A stretch of 64,000 bases of DNA, taken from positions 1-64,000 of the forward strand of contig NZ_ML660109.1 of NCBI RefSeq assembly GCF_007004655.1, written 5' to 3'. This stretch comes from Exilibacterium tricleocarpae. GTDB taxonomy: Bacteria > Pseudomonadota > Gammaproteobacteria > Pseudomonadales > Cellvibrionaceae. A program made the translations under genes and the position numbers. Shown here piece after piece: positions 43,342 to 52,307 of the stretch; the stretch's first letter is position 1, and each line of letters starts with the position of its first letter. The notes below the pieces were generated by a model. That model saw nothing but the letters and a program-made list of their open reading frames with translations, was not told the DNA's origin and did no database searches.

Positions 43342-44829
43342 ATGAGCGAGTATATCTTGGTTATCGACCAGGGAACCTCCAGTACCCGGGCGATTGTCTA
43401 CGATCGATCTTTTCAGTCCGTTGGCGTGGCACAACAGGAGATAGCCGTCAACTGCCCGCAGGACGGTTGGGTAGAGCAGGACCCCGCCGCTATCCTGGCC
43501 ACTACCACCGCGGTGTGCCGCCAGGCAGTGGCGCAGGCCGGCGCCGGCGCGACTATCCACAGTGTCGGCATCACGAATCAGCGTGAAACCACGATTGTCT
43601 GGGACCGAGCCACGGGTACGGCGATCGGGCCGGCGATTGTGTGGCAGGACCGCCGCACCCAGGCGCACTGCCAGGCGTTGCGGGCGCGCAATGTGGAAGC
43701 CCGGGTAACGGCAAAAACCGGGCTGTTACTGGACCCCTATTTCTCCGCCACCAAGATCGCCTGGATACTGGACAATACCCCGGGTGCCCGGGCGCGGGCG
43801 GAGCGCGGGGAGCTGGCGTTCGGTACCGTCGACAGTTATCTGCTGTGGCAACTCACCGCCGGCCAGACCCACGCCACCGATGCCACCAATGCCTCGCGTA
43901 CCCTGTTGTTCAATATCCACGAACAGTGTTGGGACGAAGAGTTACTGCAACTCCTCCAGGTTCCGGCTGCGGTATTGCCGGAGGTCAGGGACACGGTGGC
44001 GGACTTCGGCAAAACCAGTGCCGCCGTCTGCGGTTTTTCCGCGCCCATTACCGCGGTTATCGGCGATCAACAGTCGGCGCTGGTGGGGCAGGCGTGCACC
44101 CAGACCGGCATGGCCAAGTGCACCTTCGGCACCGGCTGTTTCCTGGTTGCCAACACCGGCAAGGCGGCTGTCGCCAGCCAGCATAAACTGCTCAGCACGG
44201 TCGCCTACCGTATCGGCGGCGAGGTCACCTATGGGCTCGAAGGCAGTATTTTTATTGCCGGCTCATTGATCCAATGGCTGCGCGACAATGTGAATTTTAT
44301 CGTCAGTGCCGCGCAGACCGAAGCCATTGCGGCAAAGATACCTGAAGACAATGGCATCTATTTTGTACCGGCCTTTGCCGGGCTCGGCGCACCCTATTGG
44401 GATGCCGATGCGCGGGGCGCCATTCTGGGGTTGCACCGCGGCACCAGTATCGAGGATATCGTCGCTGCCGGCCTGCACGCCGTGGGTTACCAGACCCAGG
44501 ACCTGCTTACGACCATTAAAAAGGACGGTATCGATTTATCGACCCTGAGAATAGACGGCGGTATGGCCGCCAATCACTGGTTCAACCAGTTTCTGGCCAA
44601 TATTACCCGGGTCTCCGTGCAGGTGCCCGCCGACACGGAGACCACCGCGCTCGGCGCCGCTTATTTGGCCGGTTTGGCGGCGGGGTGGATCGAATCGCTG
44701 GATAGTCTCGGCGAGTATTGGCGAGCGCAGCAGGTGTACACCGCGGAGATGCCGCTCGAGCAACAGCAGAAGCTGTATAAAGGATGGCAGCGGGCGGTGC
44801 AGAGTGTGTTGACGGATTCTGCCGGATAG
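43342..44829 (+). CDS. glpK: Glycerol kinase
   Basis: The 495-residue FGGY-family kinase opens with MSEYILVIDQGTSSTRAIVYD, then has VEQDPAAILATT, the substrate segment SVGITNQRETTIVWDRATG, and GLEGSIFIAGSLIQWLRD. The C-terminal FGGY signature region reads LRIDGGMAANHWFNQFLA. It phosphorylates glycerol to sn-glycerol-3-phosphate in the cytoplasm for GlpD (1.7 kb). An ATG three codons upstream (43333) is only two bases from AAAAGG, so the second ATG is preferred. Length is that of E. coli GlpK (502). Glycerol would come from the medium or from glycolipid headgroups split by the GH31, GH36 and GH42 enzymes. Confidence 0.97.
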   Translation: MSEYILVIDQGTSSTRAIVYDRSFQSVGVAQQEIAVNCPQDGWVEQDPAAILATTTAVCRQAVAQAGAGATIHSVGITNQRETTIVWDRATGTAIGPAIVWQDRRTQAHCQALRARNVEARVTAKTGLLLDPYFSATKIAWILDNTPGARARAERGELAFGTVDSYLLWQLTAGQTHATDATNASRTLLFNIHEQCWDEELLQLLQVPAAVLPEVRDTVADFGKTSAAVCGFSAPITAVIGDQQSALVGQACTQTGMAKCTFGTGCFLVANTGKAAVASQHKLLSTVAYRIGGEVTYGLEGSIFIAGSLIQWLRDNVNFIVSAAQTEAIAAKIPEDNGIYFVPAFAGLGAPYWDADARGAILGLHRGTSIEDIVAAGLHAVGYQTQDLLTTIKKDGIDLSTLRIDGGMAANHWFNQFLANITRVSVQVPADTETTALGAAYLAGLAAGWIESLDSLGEYWRAQQVYTAEMPLEQQQKLYKGWQRAVQSVLTDSAG

Positions 44830-44887
44830 CGCCGTTTTTTAGTTAGCCGGTTTGTGGTGGCGCTTTCTCTGGCTGGCCCGTGGCGGC

Positions 44888-44991
44888 GGGTTTCGGGATT
44901 GGGGTTGAGGGACACGCCGTCAACACCTCCCTGTGGGCTTGGGCGCGGCATCCCTGCCGCGCACAGTCCCTCAACCCCAATCCCGAAACCC
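44888..44991. repeat. Palindromic element B: 26-bp perfect inverted repeat around a structured 52-nt core
   Basis: Arms 44888-44913 and 44966-44991 are perfect complements (GGGTTTCGGGATTGGGGTTG... and its complement). The core 44914-44965 aligns with that of element A over its whole length, and both mini-hairpins are kept by paired changes. The second is GCGCGGCA-TCCC-TGCCGCGC here and CTGCCGCA-TCCC-TGCGGCAG in A. It lies 58 bp after the glpK stop. Confidence 0.9.
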
Positions 44992-45018
44992 ACCTTAACC
45001 CCACCTCACTAAGCCCGT

Positions 45019-45060
45019 GTTTCTAAAAGCCTCGCCCGGAGGAGGCTGGCCGATTGAGTG
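45019..45060 (+). repeat. Diverged copy of the element-C arm sequence
   Basis: GTTTCTAAAAGCCTCGCCCG..., followed by GGAGGAGGCTGGCCGATTGAG, resembles the right arm of element C and its outer flank (GTTTCTGAAAGCCCCACCCA... then GGTCGATTGGCACT). The similarity continues outside the arm. This suggests a second dispersed repeat family into which element C was placed, or from which its arms derive. Confidence 0.5.
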
Positions 45061-45143
45061 GCACTTCTTTACTTACAGTCTGCCCCGCATTGTACCGCCG
45101 AACTAAGAAAGTGTGGATTTGTTAGGGATTTAAAGAATCTGCC

Positions 45144-45158
45144 TGTAATTTAACTACA
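45144..45158. promoter_or_regulatory. HexR-like binding site (distal to zwf)
   Basis: TGTAATTTAACTACA fits the HexR motif TGTARTTWWWYTACA known from gammaproteobacteria. HexR senses KDPG and controls zwf, edd, eda, gap and pyk genes. The site is 303 bp before the zwf start. Confidence 0.65.
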
Positions 45159-45361
45159 AAAAAGAGTACAATCCCCTCGCATAGATCGTCATCCCGGTGT
45201 TGTCTCCGGTCTCCGATGTCCTTGATAAGCGCTTGAATTAGTACTACAAATAATAAAATACCTGCCTGCTGTGCAGCTTTATCGCCAACTACAGAGATCG
45301 GGATGTACATTTATCCAGCAGGACTATTAAATCAGCATTACGGGAGAGTATTTTGACATTT

Positions 45362-45376
45362 TGTAGTTTATTTACA
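45362..45376. promoter_or_regulatory. HexR-like binding site (proximal to zwf)
   Basis: TGTAGTTTATTTACA is a second match to the HexR motif, 85 bp before the zwf ATG and followed by a partial third half-site (GGCTACTACA). Two sites suggest cooperative repression. No hexR gene is in the window. Confidence 0.68.
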
Positions 45377-45460
45377 GGTGGCTACTACATAAACCCGATA
45401 CACAGAGATAAAGCCTGGTGACAGAGCCCGCACTGAAATTGACGGCAAGCGAGATAACCC

Positions 45461-46972
45461 ATGACCAAAGAGCCTGATCTTCCCGGCCTGGATATCGTTA
45501 TTTTCGGCGGTACCGGCGACCTTTCCATACGCAAGCTGATGCCGGCTCTGTATCGGAGCGAGCTGGAGGGCAAGCTGGCTGCCGCTACCCGTATCTTCGC
45601 CATCGCCCGCAAATCCCAGGCGGTAGCCGCATTCCAGGCCAAGGTGCGCCAGGGGCTCGAACACTATTTGAACGATGGAGAGTTGTGCGAAAAGCGCTGG
45701 CAGGTATTCAAAGACCGCCTGCACCCGGTGTCCCTCGATATCGCCGCCGTCAATGAGCAGTGGGACAGTTTCGCCGACCAGTTGCAGGCCAGTCCCCAGA
45801 GCACAGCCGTCTTTTACCTGGCCATCCCGCCATCGCTCTACGGCCAGACCTGCGCCTGCCTGGCGGAGAAGTCGCTGATTTCACCGCAGTCGCGCATCGT
45901 GCTGGAAAAACCCATCGGTTACGACCTGGAATCGGCGCAGGCCATCAATGACCAGGTGGCGCAGCACTTTGACGAACATCATATTTACCGCATCGACCAC
46001 TACCTCGGTAAAGCAACCGTGCAAAACCTGCTGGCGTTGCGGTTCACCAATTTATTGTTCGAGACGCTGTGGGACGGCAAGTCCATCGATCAGGTGCAGA
46101 TCACGCTGGCGGAAACCGTCGGCCTGGAGGACCGGGTCGAATTTTACGACCGCGCCGGAGCCCTGCGCGACATGGTGCAGAACCACCTGTTACAACTGTT
46201 GTGCCTGGTGGCGATGGAGCCGCCGCACAAACTCGATGCGGAGAATATTCGCGCGGAAAAGCTCAAGGTGCTGAAGGCGCTGCGGCCGATAACCGGCGAT
46301 GATATTCACCGCCTCACAGTGCGCGGCCAATACGGGGAGGGGGAGGTCAACGGCGCGCCGGTGCCGGGTTATCTCACCGAGCTGAGTGCCGAGAGCAAGA
46401 CCGAGACCTACGCGGCGATTCGCGCCCATATCGATAACTGGCGCTGGGCCGGCGTGCCTTTTTATCTGCGCACCGGCAAACGCCTGCAGGAGCGGTTTGC
46501 GGAAATTGTGATTCAGTTCAAGCCGGTAACCCATCTGGCTTATGGCCGCGCCGCGGGCCAATTGCAGCCCAACCGCATGATCATTCGCCTGCAGCCGGAC
46601 GAGGGTATTCAACTGCAGCTGATGGCGAAAGAACTGCATCGCTATGAGCCGCACCTGAAACCGGTAACGCTCAACCTGGATTTTGCCAACACCTATGAAG
46701 GGTTTTCCAGCGATGCCTACAAAAGGTTGTTACTGGATGTAATCGCCGGCGACCAGAGCCTGTTTGCACACCGGCATGAAGTGGAGGAAGCCTGGGGTTG
46801 GCTCGACCCTATTTTGGCGGCCTGGCACCACCCCCGCAACACGCCCCACCCTTATCAGGCGGGAAGCTGGGGCCCCGAGCAGGCCGATGCTCTGCTCGAA
46901 CGCTATGGCCATCACTGGGTGAATCCGGACCCGGCAGACGCGGACCCGAAGGACGCCGGCGCGCGCAGTTAA
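45461..46972 (+). CDS. zwf: Glucose-6-phosphate 1-dehydrogenase
   Basis: The 503-residue protein opens LDIVIFGGTGDLSIRKLMPALY (NADP-binding, about residues 10-31). The catalytic signature is RIDHYLGKATVQNLLALRF (about 180-198). It oxidises glucose-6-phosphate to 6-phosphogluconolactone in the cytoplasm, the entry to the Entner-Doudoroff and pentose phosphate routes. Zwf is close to the usual length of 490-500. The ATG at 45461 is preceded by a purine-rich GAAATTGACGGCAAGCGAGA stretch. It is followed by eda, gap and pyk in the same direction; pgl and edd are not in the window. Two HexR-like sites precede it. Confidence 0.96.
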   Translation: MTKEPDLPGLDIVIFGGTGDLSIRKLMPALYRSELEGKLAAATRIFAIARKSQAVAAFQAKVRQGLEHYLNDGELCEKRWQVFKDRLHPVSLDIAAVNEQWDSFADQLQASPQSTAVFYLAIPPSLYGQTCACLAEKSLISPQSRIVLEKPIGYDLESAQAINDQVAQHFDEHHIYRIDHYLGKATVQNLLALRFTNLLFETLWDGKSIDQVQITLAETVGLEDRVEFYDRAGALRDMVQNHLLQLLCLVAMEPPHKLDAENIRAEKLKVLKALRPITGDDIHRLTVRGQYGEGEVNGAPVPGYLTELSAESKTETYAAIRAHIDNWRWAGVPFYLRTGKRLQERFAEIVIQFKPVTHLAYGRAAGQLQPNRMIIRLQPDEGIQLQLMAKELHRYEPHLKPVTLNLDFANTYEGFSSDAYKRLLLDVIAGDQSLFAHRHEVEEAWGWLDPILAAWHHPRNTPHPYQAGSWGPEQADALLERYGHHWVNPDPADADPKDAGARS

Positions 46973-47033
46973 TCGCTCAGGTCGGCCCATCCCGACCTGA
47001 ACCAGAATCAAAATCAGCAGAAGGTAACTGAAT

Positions 47034-47663
47034 TTGAACCAGAACATACAGCAAATTATGGCAATGGCACCGGTGATTCCGGTGATGGTGATCGACAATC
47101 CGGATCACGCGGTACCCCTGGCGCGGGCATTGGTCGAGGGCGGTCTGCCGGTATTGGAGATTACCCTGCGAACCCCGGCGGCACTGGCGGCCATCGAACA
47201 GATTCGCGCGGCACTGCCCGAGGCGGTGGTCGGCGCCGGCACCGTTATTACACCAGCCGATATGGATAAGGCCAGTGACGCCGGCGCGGCGTTTATCGTC
47301 AGCCCCGGCGCGACCACACGCCTGATCGATGCGGCGGTTGAGCGCGGGGTCAATTTCCTGCCCGGTGTCAGCTCCCCCAGCGAGGCCATGGTGCTGCTGG
47401 AAAAAGGCTTTTCCCGTTTGAAGTTTTTTCCGGCGCAGGCGGCCGGTGGTATCCCCATGCTGAAATCGATCTACGGTCCGCTGGCGCAGTTGACGTTCTG
47501 CCCCACCGGCGGCATCAACCTGGCCAATGCCGAACAGTATCTGGCGCTGCCCAATGTCGCCTGCGTGGGCGGCTCCTGGATGGCGGCACCGGAGTTGGTG
47601 CAACAGGAAAACTGGCAAGAAATAAAAAGCCGTGCCCAAGCGGCGTCGCAGTTGGCGCAATAG
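47034..47663 (+). CDS. eda: KDPG aldolase (2-keto-3-deoxy-6-phosphogluconate/4-hydroxy-2-oxoglutarate aldolase)
   Basis: The 209-residue protein has the Eda sequence pattern: PVIPVMVIDNPDHAVPLARALVEGGLPVLEITLRT with the catalytic Glu, VGAGTVITPADMDKASDAGA, FIVSPGATT, and the Schiff-base Lys in RLKFFPAQAAGGIPMLKSI. It splits KDPG to pyruvate and glyceraldehyde-3-phosphate. The longest frame starts with TTG at 47034 preceded by AGAAGG at suitable spacing; ATG codons 8 and 10 residues on are alternatives. It follows zwf by 61 bp and is separated from gap by palindromic element D. Confidence 0.95.
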   Translation: MNQNIQQIMAMAPVIPVMVIDNPDHAVPLARALVEGGLPVLEITLRTPAALAAIEQIRAALPEAVVGAGTVITPADMDKASDAGAAFIVSPGATTRLIDAAVERGVNFLPGVSSPSEAMVLLEKGFSRLKFFPAQAAGGIPMLKSIYGPLAQLTFCPTGGINLANAEQYLALPNVACVGGSWMAAPELVQQENWQEIKSRAQAASQLAQ

Positions 47664-47703
47664 CCTGCTCGCAGAGAGAAGCAACACGGGAGGCGTTTTG
47701 ATT

Positions 47704-47831
47704 CCTAGTGCTTCGACCAATAAAGATTTTCACTTCGGTGGCACTGAGGGCTCTACCCGGATCGAGTCCGCACTAGCTAAGAGCACCGGAACCTGTTTTA
47801 GGTAAAAATCTTTATTGGTCGAAGCACTAGG
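47704..47831. repeat. Palindromic element D: 27-bp perfect inverted repeat around a 74-nt centre
   Basis: Arms 47704-47730 (CCTAGTGCTTCGACCAATAA plus AGATTTT) and 47805-47831 are perfect complements. The centre, 47731-47804, is not related to the cores of elements A-C. The element fills most of the 219-bp gap between eda and gap. It could be a small non-autonomous mobile element or a transcript-processing stem. No flanking direct repeat is obvious. Confidence 0.85.
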
Positions 47832-47882
47832 TAACAGCTTCCGACAACTGACGACTAAACAACGAATGGAAGGTAGTGCAGC

Positions 47883-48893
47883 ATGACAATCAAAGTAGCT
47901 ATTAACGGGTACGGGCGCATCGGACGCAACGTGCTAAGGGCGCTCTATGAGTCCGACTATCGCGATCGCATTGAAGTTGTCGCCATCAATGATTTGGGCA
48001 GCCCGGAACTCAATGCCCATCTGACGCAGTTTGACAGCGTCCACGGACGCTTTCCGCTGGCTGTGGCGGCCGACAACGGCGCGCTCGTAATCGGCGCCGA
48101 TCGCATTGAAACCCTCGCCGAACGCAATCCTGCAGCGCTGCCCTGGGCAGCGCTGGATGTGGACGTGGTCTATGAGTGTACCGGTTTGTTCACCCATCGC
48201 GACAAGGCCGCCGCGCACCTGCAGGCCGGCGCTAAAAAAGTGATTATCTCGGCGCCGGGCAGCGATGTGGACGCCACCGTGGTCTACGGCGTAAACGAGG
48301 AGGTACTGACGGCTGCCAGTACGGTGATTTCCAACGCCTCCTGCACCACCAACTGCCTGGCTCCGATTGCCAAGGCGCTGCACGACACCCTCGGCATTGA
48401 ACAGGGCTCGATGACTACGGTGCACGCCTATACCAACGATCAAAATCTCAGTGACGTGTACCACAAAGATGTTTACCGGGCCCGCTCCGCCACGCAGTCG
48501 ATGATCCCCACCGCCACCGGCGCCGCCCGCGCCATAGGCCTTGTGTTACCGGAATTAAAAGGTAAGCTTGAAGGCATGGCCGTGCGCGTGCCCACGATTA
48601 ACGTGTCCCTGGTCGACCTGCATTTTCTGGCCGGTCGCGAAACGTCCGTGGCGGAGGTCAACGCGATCGTCAAGGAGTCAGCCGCCAGTGACGCTTTCAA
48701 GGGTGTATTGGCCTACAATGCGTTACCGCTGGTGTCGATTGACTTTAATCACAACCCCGCGTCTTCCACTTTCGATGCCAGCCAGACCATGGTGTCGGGG
48801 CGCTGGGTAAAAGTCATGTCCTGGTACGACAACGAGTGGGGTTTCTCCAATCGGATGTTGGACACCACGCTGGCGCTGATGCAGGCGGCATGA
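47883..48893 (+). CDS. gap: Glyceraldehyde-3-phosphate dehydrogenase
   Basis: The 336-residue type I GAPDH starts [21 protein letters not shown] (NAD-binding). The active-site segment is [17 protein letters not shown] with the nucleophile Cys near residue 155. The C-terminal end reads [17 protein letters not shown]. It catalyses the phosphorylating oxidation of glyceraldehyde-3-phosphate, or the reverse. The ATG at 47883 has AAGGTAG upstream. In HexR-controlled bacteria gap belongs to the same regulon as zwf and eda, and here it is physically adjacent. It lies 85 bp before pyk. Confidence 0.96.
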   Translation: MTIKVAINGYGRIGRNVLRALYESDYRDRIEVVAINDLGSPELNAHLTQFDSVHGRFPLAVAADNGALVIGADRIETLAERNPAALPWAALDVDVVYECTGLFTHRDKAAAHLQAGAKKVIISAPGSDVDATVVYGVNEEVLTAASTVISNASCTTNCLAPIAKALHDTLGIEQGSMTTVHAYTNDQNLSDVYHKDVYRARSATQSMIPTATGAARAIGLVLPELKGKLEGMAVRVPTINVSLVDLHFLAGRETSVAEVNAIVKESAASDAFKGVLAYNALPLVSIDFNHNPASSTFDASQTMVSGRWVKVMSWYDNEWGFSNRMLDTTLALMQAA

Positions 48894-48927
48894 ACCCTGA
48901 CGCGACTATGCCATCGGCAGGCCGCGG

Positions 48928-48963
48928 GCAACCAACAGGTCGAGAGCAACCAGCAAGCCGAGA
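48928..48963. repeat. 18-bp tandem duplication just before pyk
   Basis: GCAACCAACAGGTCGAGA is followed directly by GCAACCAGCAAGCCGAGA (15 of 18 identical), ending at the ribosome-binding site GAGAGGAG. It is one of several short duplications placed just upstream of start codons in this window. Confidence 0.7.
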
Positions 48964-48978
48964 GAGGAGTTAACACCG

Positions 48979-50433
48979 GTGAGCACATTTAGACGGACCA
49001 AAATTGTCAGCACCCTGGGGCCCGCCACCGAGGACCCGCAGGTGTTGGAGCAGTTGATACTTGCCGGCGTCAATGTGGTGCGGCTGAACTTCTCCCACGG
49101 TCACGCCGACGACCACCGGCGCCGTGCGGAAATGGTGCGCAAGCTGTGTGCCAAGCACGGTCGCTATGTGGCGGTGCTGGGCGATTTACAGGGCCCGAAG
49201 ATCCGTATCGCCCGCTTTGCCGCCGGCAAAGTCGATCTGGTCGCCGGGGCCGCCTTTGCCCTCGATGCGGGCCTGGACAGTAATGCCGGCGACCAGACCC
49301 AGGTGGGTATCGATTACAAATGCCTGCCTGCGGATTCCGCCCCCGGCGATTGTTTACTGCTGGATGACGGCCGCCTGGTTCTCAAGGTGGAAAGTGTCGA
49401 CGGCCAGCGTATCAACTGCCGCGTTGAAGTCGGCGGCACCCTGTCCAACAACAAGGGTATTAACCGCCAGGGCGGCGGTTTGTCGGCGGCCGCCCTGACC
49501 GACAAAGACCGGGAAGACATTAAAACGGCGGTGGCTATCGATGTCGATTATCTCGCCGTGTCCTTCCCGCGCTGTGCCGCCGATATCGAACAGACACGCG
49601 AGCTGGTGCAACAGGCCGGCGGGCACGCCCGTATCGTTGCCAAGGTGGAGCGGGCCGAAGCCGTCAGCGATGAGGCGACACTGGACAGTATCATCCGCGC
49701 TGCCGACGCCGTTATGGTGGCGCGCGGCGACCTCGGGGTGGAGATCGGCGACGCCGCGCTGATGAGCGTGCAGAAGCATATGATTGAGCGGGCCCGCAAA
49801 CTCAACCGCGGCGTGATCACCGCCACCCAGATGATGGAATCGATGATCACCAGTCCTATGCCGACCCGGGCCGAAGTGTTCGATGTGGCCAACGCCGTGC
49901 TCGATGGCACCGATGCCGTAATGTTGTCGGCCGAGACCGCCGCCGGCAGTTACCCGGTGCAGACGGTGGAGGCGATGGCCCGGGTGATACTGGGGGCCGA
50001 GCAACACCCCCAGGCGCACAGCTCACCGCTGAAACTGCACGATCGCTTTTCGGAAATTGATGAATGCATCGCCCTGTCGGCAATGTACGCCGCCAATCTG
50101 CTCGACGGGGTCAAGGCCATTATTTGTTTGACCGAGACCGGATCGACCCCGTTGTTAATGTCCCGTATCAGTTCGCGGTTGCCGATTTTTGCGTTTTCCC
50201 GCCACCCGCAGACACTGCGGCGGGTGGCGCTGTTTCGCGGTGTGCAGACGGTGCCGTTCGACAGCGACGGTATTGCCAGCGAGGATATCAACCAAATGGC
50301 GGTCAACGAACTGCAGGCGCTCGGCGTGATCAAAAGCGGCGACCTGATCATTCTGTCCAAAGGCGACTACGTGAATGTTCACGGTGGCACCAATACGATG
50401 AAGATAGTCAGGGTCGGGCAGGCGGTAAAATAA
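48979..50433 (+). CDS. pyk: Pyruvate kinase
   Basis: The 484-residue protein opens [24 protein letters not shown] and has VVRLNFSHG near residue 35. The metal and phosphate site [11 protein letters not shown] lies close to [12 protein letters not shown], followed by the active-site signature [25 protein letters not shown]. It converts phosphoenolpyruvate and ADP to pyruvate and ATP. It begins with GTG at 48979 (AGAGGAG upstream). As the last gene of the zwf-eda-gap-pyk group it completes an Entner-Doudoroff lower half. DHAP from sulfoglycolysis would also enter this route after isomerisation. Confidence 0.96.
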   Translation: MSTFRRTKIVSTLGPATEDPQVLEQLILAGVNVVRLNFSHGHADDHRRRAEMVRKLCAKHGRYVAVLGDLQGPKIRIARFAAGKVDLVAGAAFALDAGLDSNAGDQTQVGIDYKCLPADSAPGDCLLLDDGRLVLKVESVDGQRINCRVEVGGTLSNNKGINRQGGGLSAAALTDKDREDIKTAVAIDVDYLAVSFPRCAADIEQTRELVQQAGGHARIVAKVERAEAVSDEATLDSIIRAADAVMVARGDLGVEIGDAALMSVQKHMIERARKLNRGVITATQMMESMITSPMPTRAEVFDVANAVLDGTDAVMLSAETAAGSYPVQTVEAMARVILGAEQHPQAHSSPLKLHDRFSEIDECIALSAMYAANLLDGVKAIICLTETGSTPLLMSRISSRLPIFAFSRHPQTLRRVALFRGVQTVPFDSDGIASEDINQMAVNELQALGVIKSGDLIILSKGDYVNVHGGTNTMKIVRVGQAVK

Positions 50434-50482
50434 GCTGCCGGTTGCGATCACTTCACTGCTTTGGCGGCGGGCCCGGCGGCAT

Positions 50483-50683
50483 TTAGTGGGTTTCTTCGCC
50501 GGCCTCGCCCGCTAGGGTATAGGCGTAATAATCTTGCGCCAGGGTGCGGGATTTGTGCCGCCGATCCCTCGATTTGCGGCGTTTCCTGTGATACATATCC
50601 ACTCGCATTTCCCTGCAGAGATCAAGTTCAACGCGCCTGTCGCGCCCCCTGCGGCGATCGACGAATACTTTGACATCTTTCAT
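50483..50683 (-). CDS. Small, strongly basic conserved-looking protein (66 aa)
   Basis: A minus-strand frame encodes MKDVKVFVDRRRGRDRRVEL, then Cys-containing LDLCREMRVDMYHRKRRKSRDRR, and HKSRTLAQDYYAYTL. The arrangement of RRxGxDRR and MYHRKRRKSRDRR followed by an aromatic DYYAY motif resembles small uncharacterised proteins of gammaproteobacteria that I recall by pattern only. Its function is not known; the charge suggests nucleic acid or ribosome binding. It is convergent with pyk and divergent from the BolA gene. The rest of 50434-50873 shows no other gene. Confidence 0.6.
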   Translation of the reverse strand: MKDVKVFVDRRRGRDRRVELDLCREMRVDMYHRKRRKSRDRRHKSRTLAQDYYAYTLAGEAGEETH

Positions 50684-50873
50684 AACTGTACTGCTGGCTC
50701 ACTTACTGCTGTCATGCGTCTTTATAGCTTTAAAGTGTAGACCACGGGGGCGCAGTGGGCAGGGGCAAGAGGTGTAATTACCCGCCAAAGCTAATGCCAA
50801 TAAGTTATGGGCACCGCCGCTGTGATAACCCGTATATAATGGGGCCGGTCATATTACCCTTGAGGGAGAATCC

Positions 50874-51215
50874 ATGCGCGATCCGGATCGGGGCCCCGGC
50901 GTAGTCCAGGCCCGAGTGCAAGCCAAGCTCGGCGACTTTTTCCAGCCGAGCCATCTGCAAGTGATAAACGAAAGCCATATGCACAGCGTGCCGCCGGGCT
51001 CAGAGTCCCATTTCAAGGTGGTGCTGGTGGCGGCGGCCTTTGCCGGTCAACGCAAAGTTCAGCGCCACCAGCAGGTATACGCGGTACTGAGTGAGGAGAT
51101 GCAGGAGGCGATTCACGCCCTGGCGCTGCATACTTATACGCCGGAGGAATGGCGGGACAGGACGGCGGCTCCGGCGTCTCCCCAGTGCCTGGGGGGCAGT
51201 AAAGCTGATACCTGA
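50874..51215 (+). CDS. BolA-family protein
   Basis: The 113-residue protein has the class II KH-like BolA fold: VQARVQAKLGDFFQPSHLQVINESHMHSVPPGSESHFKVVLV, then RHQQVYAVLSEEM and IHALALHTYTPEEW, the usual C-terminal end. BolA partners with monothiol glutaredoxin and iron-sulfur cluster transfer and acts in stress and biofilm control. The invariant His is in IHALALHTYTPEEW. Start ATG 50874 follows AGGGAGAA. It precedes trhO by 76 bp and may share its transcript. Confidence 0.93.
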   Translation: MRDPDRGPGVVQARVQAKLGDFFQPSHLQVINESHMHSVPPGSESHFKVVLVAAAFAGQRKVQRHQQVYAVLSEEMQEAIHALALHTYTPEEWRDRTAAPASPQCLGGSKADT

Positions 51216-51291
51216 GAAAAACCCGCAAGGGCTGTCCATAAATTAATCGCTTGGGTACAATTGCCCGCTTTCGTTTACCTGAGTCAACCCC

Positions 51292-52224
51292 ATGAGTGAT
51301 ATTGTTGTCGCCGCCCTCTATAAGTTCGTCGCGCTGCCGGATTACCGCGCGCTGCGGCAACCCCTGCTCGATCGCTGCAATGCGCTGGCCGTCAAGGGCA
51401 GCCTGCTGCTTGCCAGCGAGGGTATTAACGGCACTGTCGCGGGCTCGCGCGCCGCCATCGACGCACTGGTGGCTTATCTGCGCAGCGACCCGCGCCTGGC
51501 GGATATCGATCATAAGGAGTCGTTCGACCGGACCCAGCCGTTTCACCGCATGAAGGTAAAGTTAAAAAAAGAAATTGTAACCATGGGGGTGCAGGGGATA
51601 GACCCCAATCGGGCTGCCGGTACCTATGTGGCGCCGGCCGACTGGAATAGACTGATCAGTGCCGACGATGTGCTGGTTATCGATACCCGCAACGACTACG
51701 AGGTGGCGGTGGGCACGTTTGCCGGGGCCGAGAATCCCAAGACCAAAAGCTTTCGCGAGTTTCCCGCCTATGTTGACGCTCACCTGGATCGCGATCGGCA
51801 CAAAAAAGTGGCGATGTTCTGCACCGGTGGCATCCGCTGTGAAAAGTCTACCGCCTACCTGAAACAACAGGGTTTTGAACACGTCTACCATTTGCAGGGC
51901 GGTATTTTGAAATATCTGGAAGAGGTGCCGCCGGCGCAAAGCCTGTGGCGCGGTGAGTGTTTTGTTTTCGACAATCGCGTCTCGGTGGACCACGATTTGC
52001 AAAAGGGTAGTCTCGCGCTCTGTCACGGCTGCCGCAACCCCATCACCGCCGCTGATAAGCGCAGCGATAAATACCTGCCCGGCGTTGCCTGCCCGCAGTG
52101 TCACGACCGGCAGACGGAGCGCCAGCGGGCGCGATTCAGTGAGCGACAACGCCAGGTGGAACTGGCGCAGGCTCGCAACCAGACTCATATCGGCGCGCCA
52201 CCGCCGGCGCGACAACACAAGTAG
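51292..52224 (+). CDS. trhO: tRNA uridine-34 hydroxylase, rhodanese-type
   Basis: The 310-residue YceA/TrhO protein has an N-terminal acylphosphatase-like domain ([36 protein letters not shown]). A rhodanese domain follows with the catalytic Cys in [20 protein letters not shown], and a C-terminal Cys-rich part has CHGCRNP and CPQCHD. TrhO uses O2 to make 5-hydroxyuridine at the wobble base of tRNA. The O2-independent counterpart TrhP is encoded at 60.5 kb, so both routes to ho5U are present. The ATG follows CCTGAGTCAACCCC with no strong Shine-Dalgarno. Confidence 0.92.
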   Translation: MSDIVVAALYKFVALPDYRALRQPLLDRCNALAVKGSLLLASEGINGTVAGSRAAIDALVAYLRSDPRLADIDHKESFDRTQPFHRMKVKLKKEIVTMGVQGIDPNRAAGTYVAPADWNRLISADDVLVIDTRNDYEVAVGTFAGAENPKTKSFREFPAYVDAHLDRDRHKKVAMFCTGGIRCEKSTAYLKQQGFEHVYHLQGGILKYLEEVPPAQSLWRGECFVFDNRVSVDHDLQKGSLALCHGCRNPITAADKRSDKYLPGVACPQCHDRQTERQRARFSERQRQVELAQARNQTHIGAPPPARQHK

Positions 52225-52307
52225 CAGAAGTTGAGTGCGGCGGGATTGGGCTTGTAACAGGTAGCGTGAGGTTGATGATAAACAGTATGGGGCTGATGAT
52301 AAGCAGC

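Noticed and set aside
45122-45310. A 62-codon minus-strand frame upstream of zwf as a small gene
   Set aside because: It overlaps the HexR-like site and promoter region, has no ribosome-binding site and no recognisable pattern.
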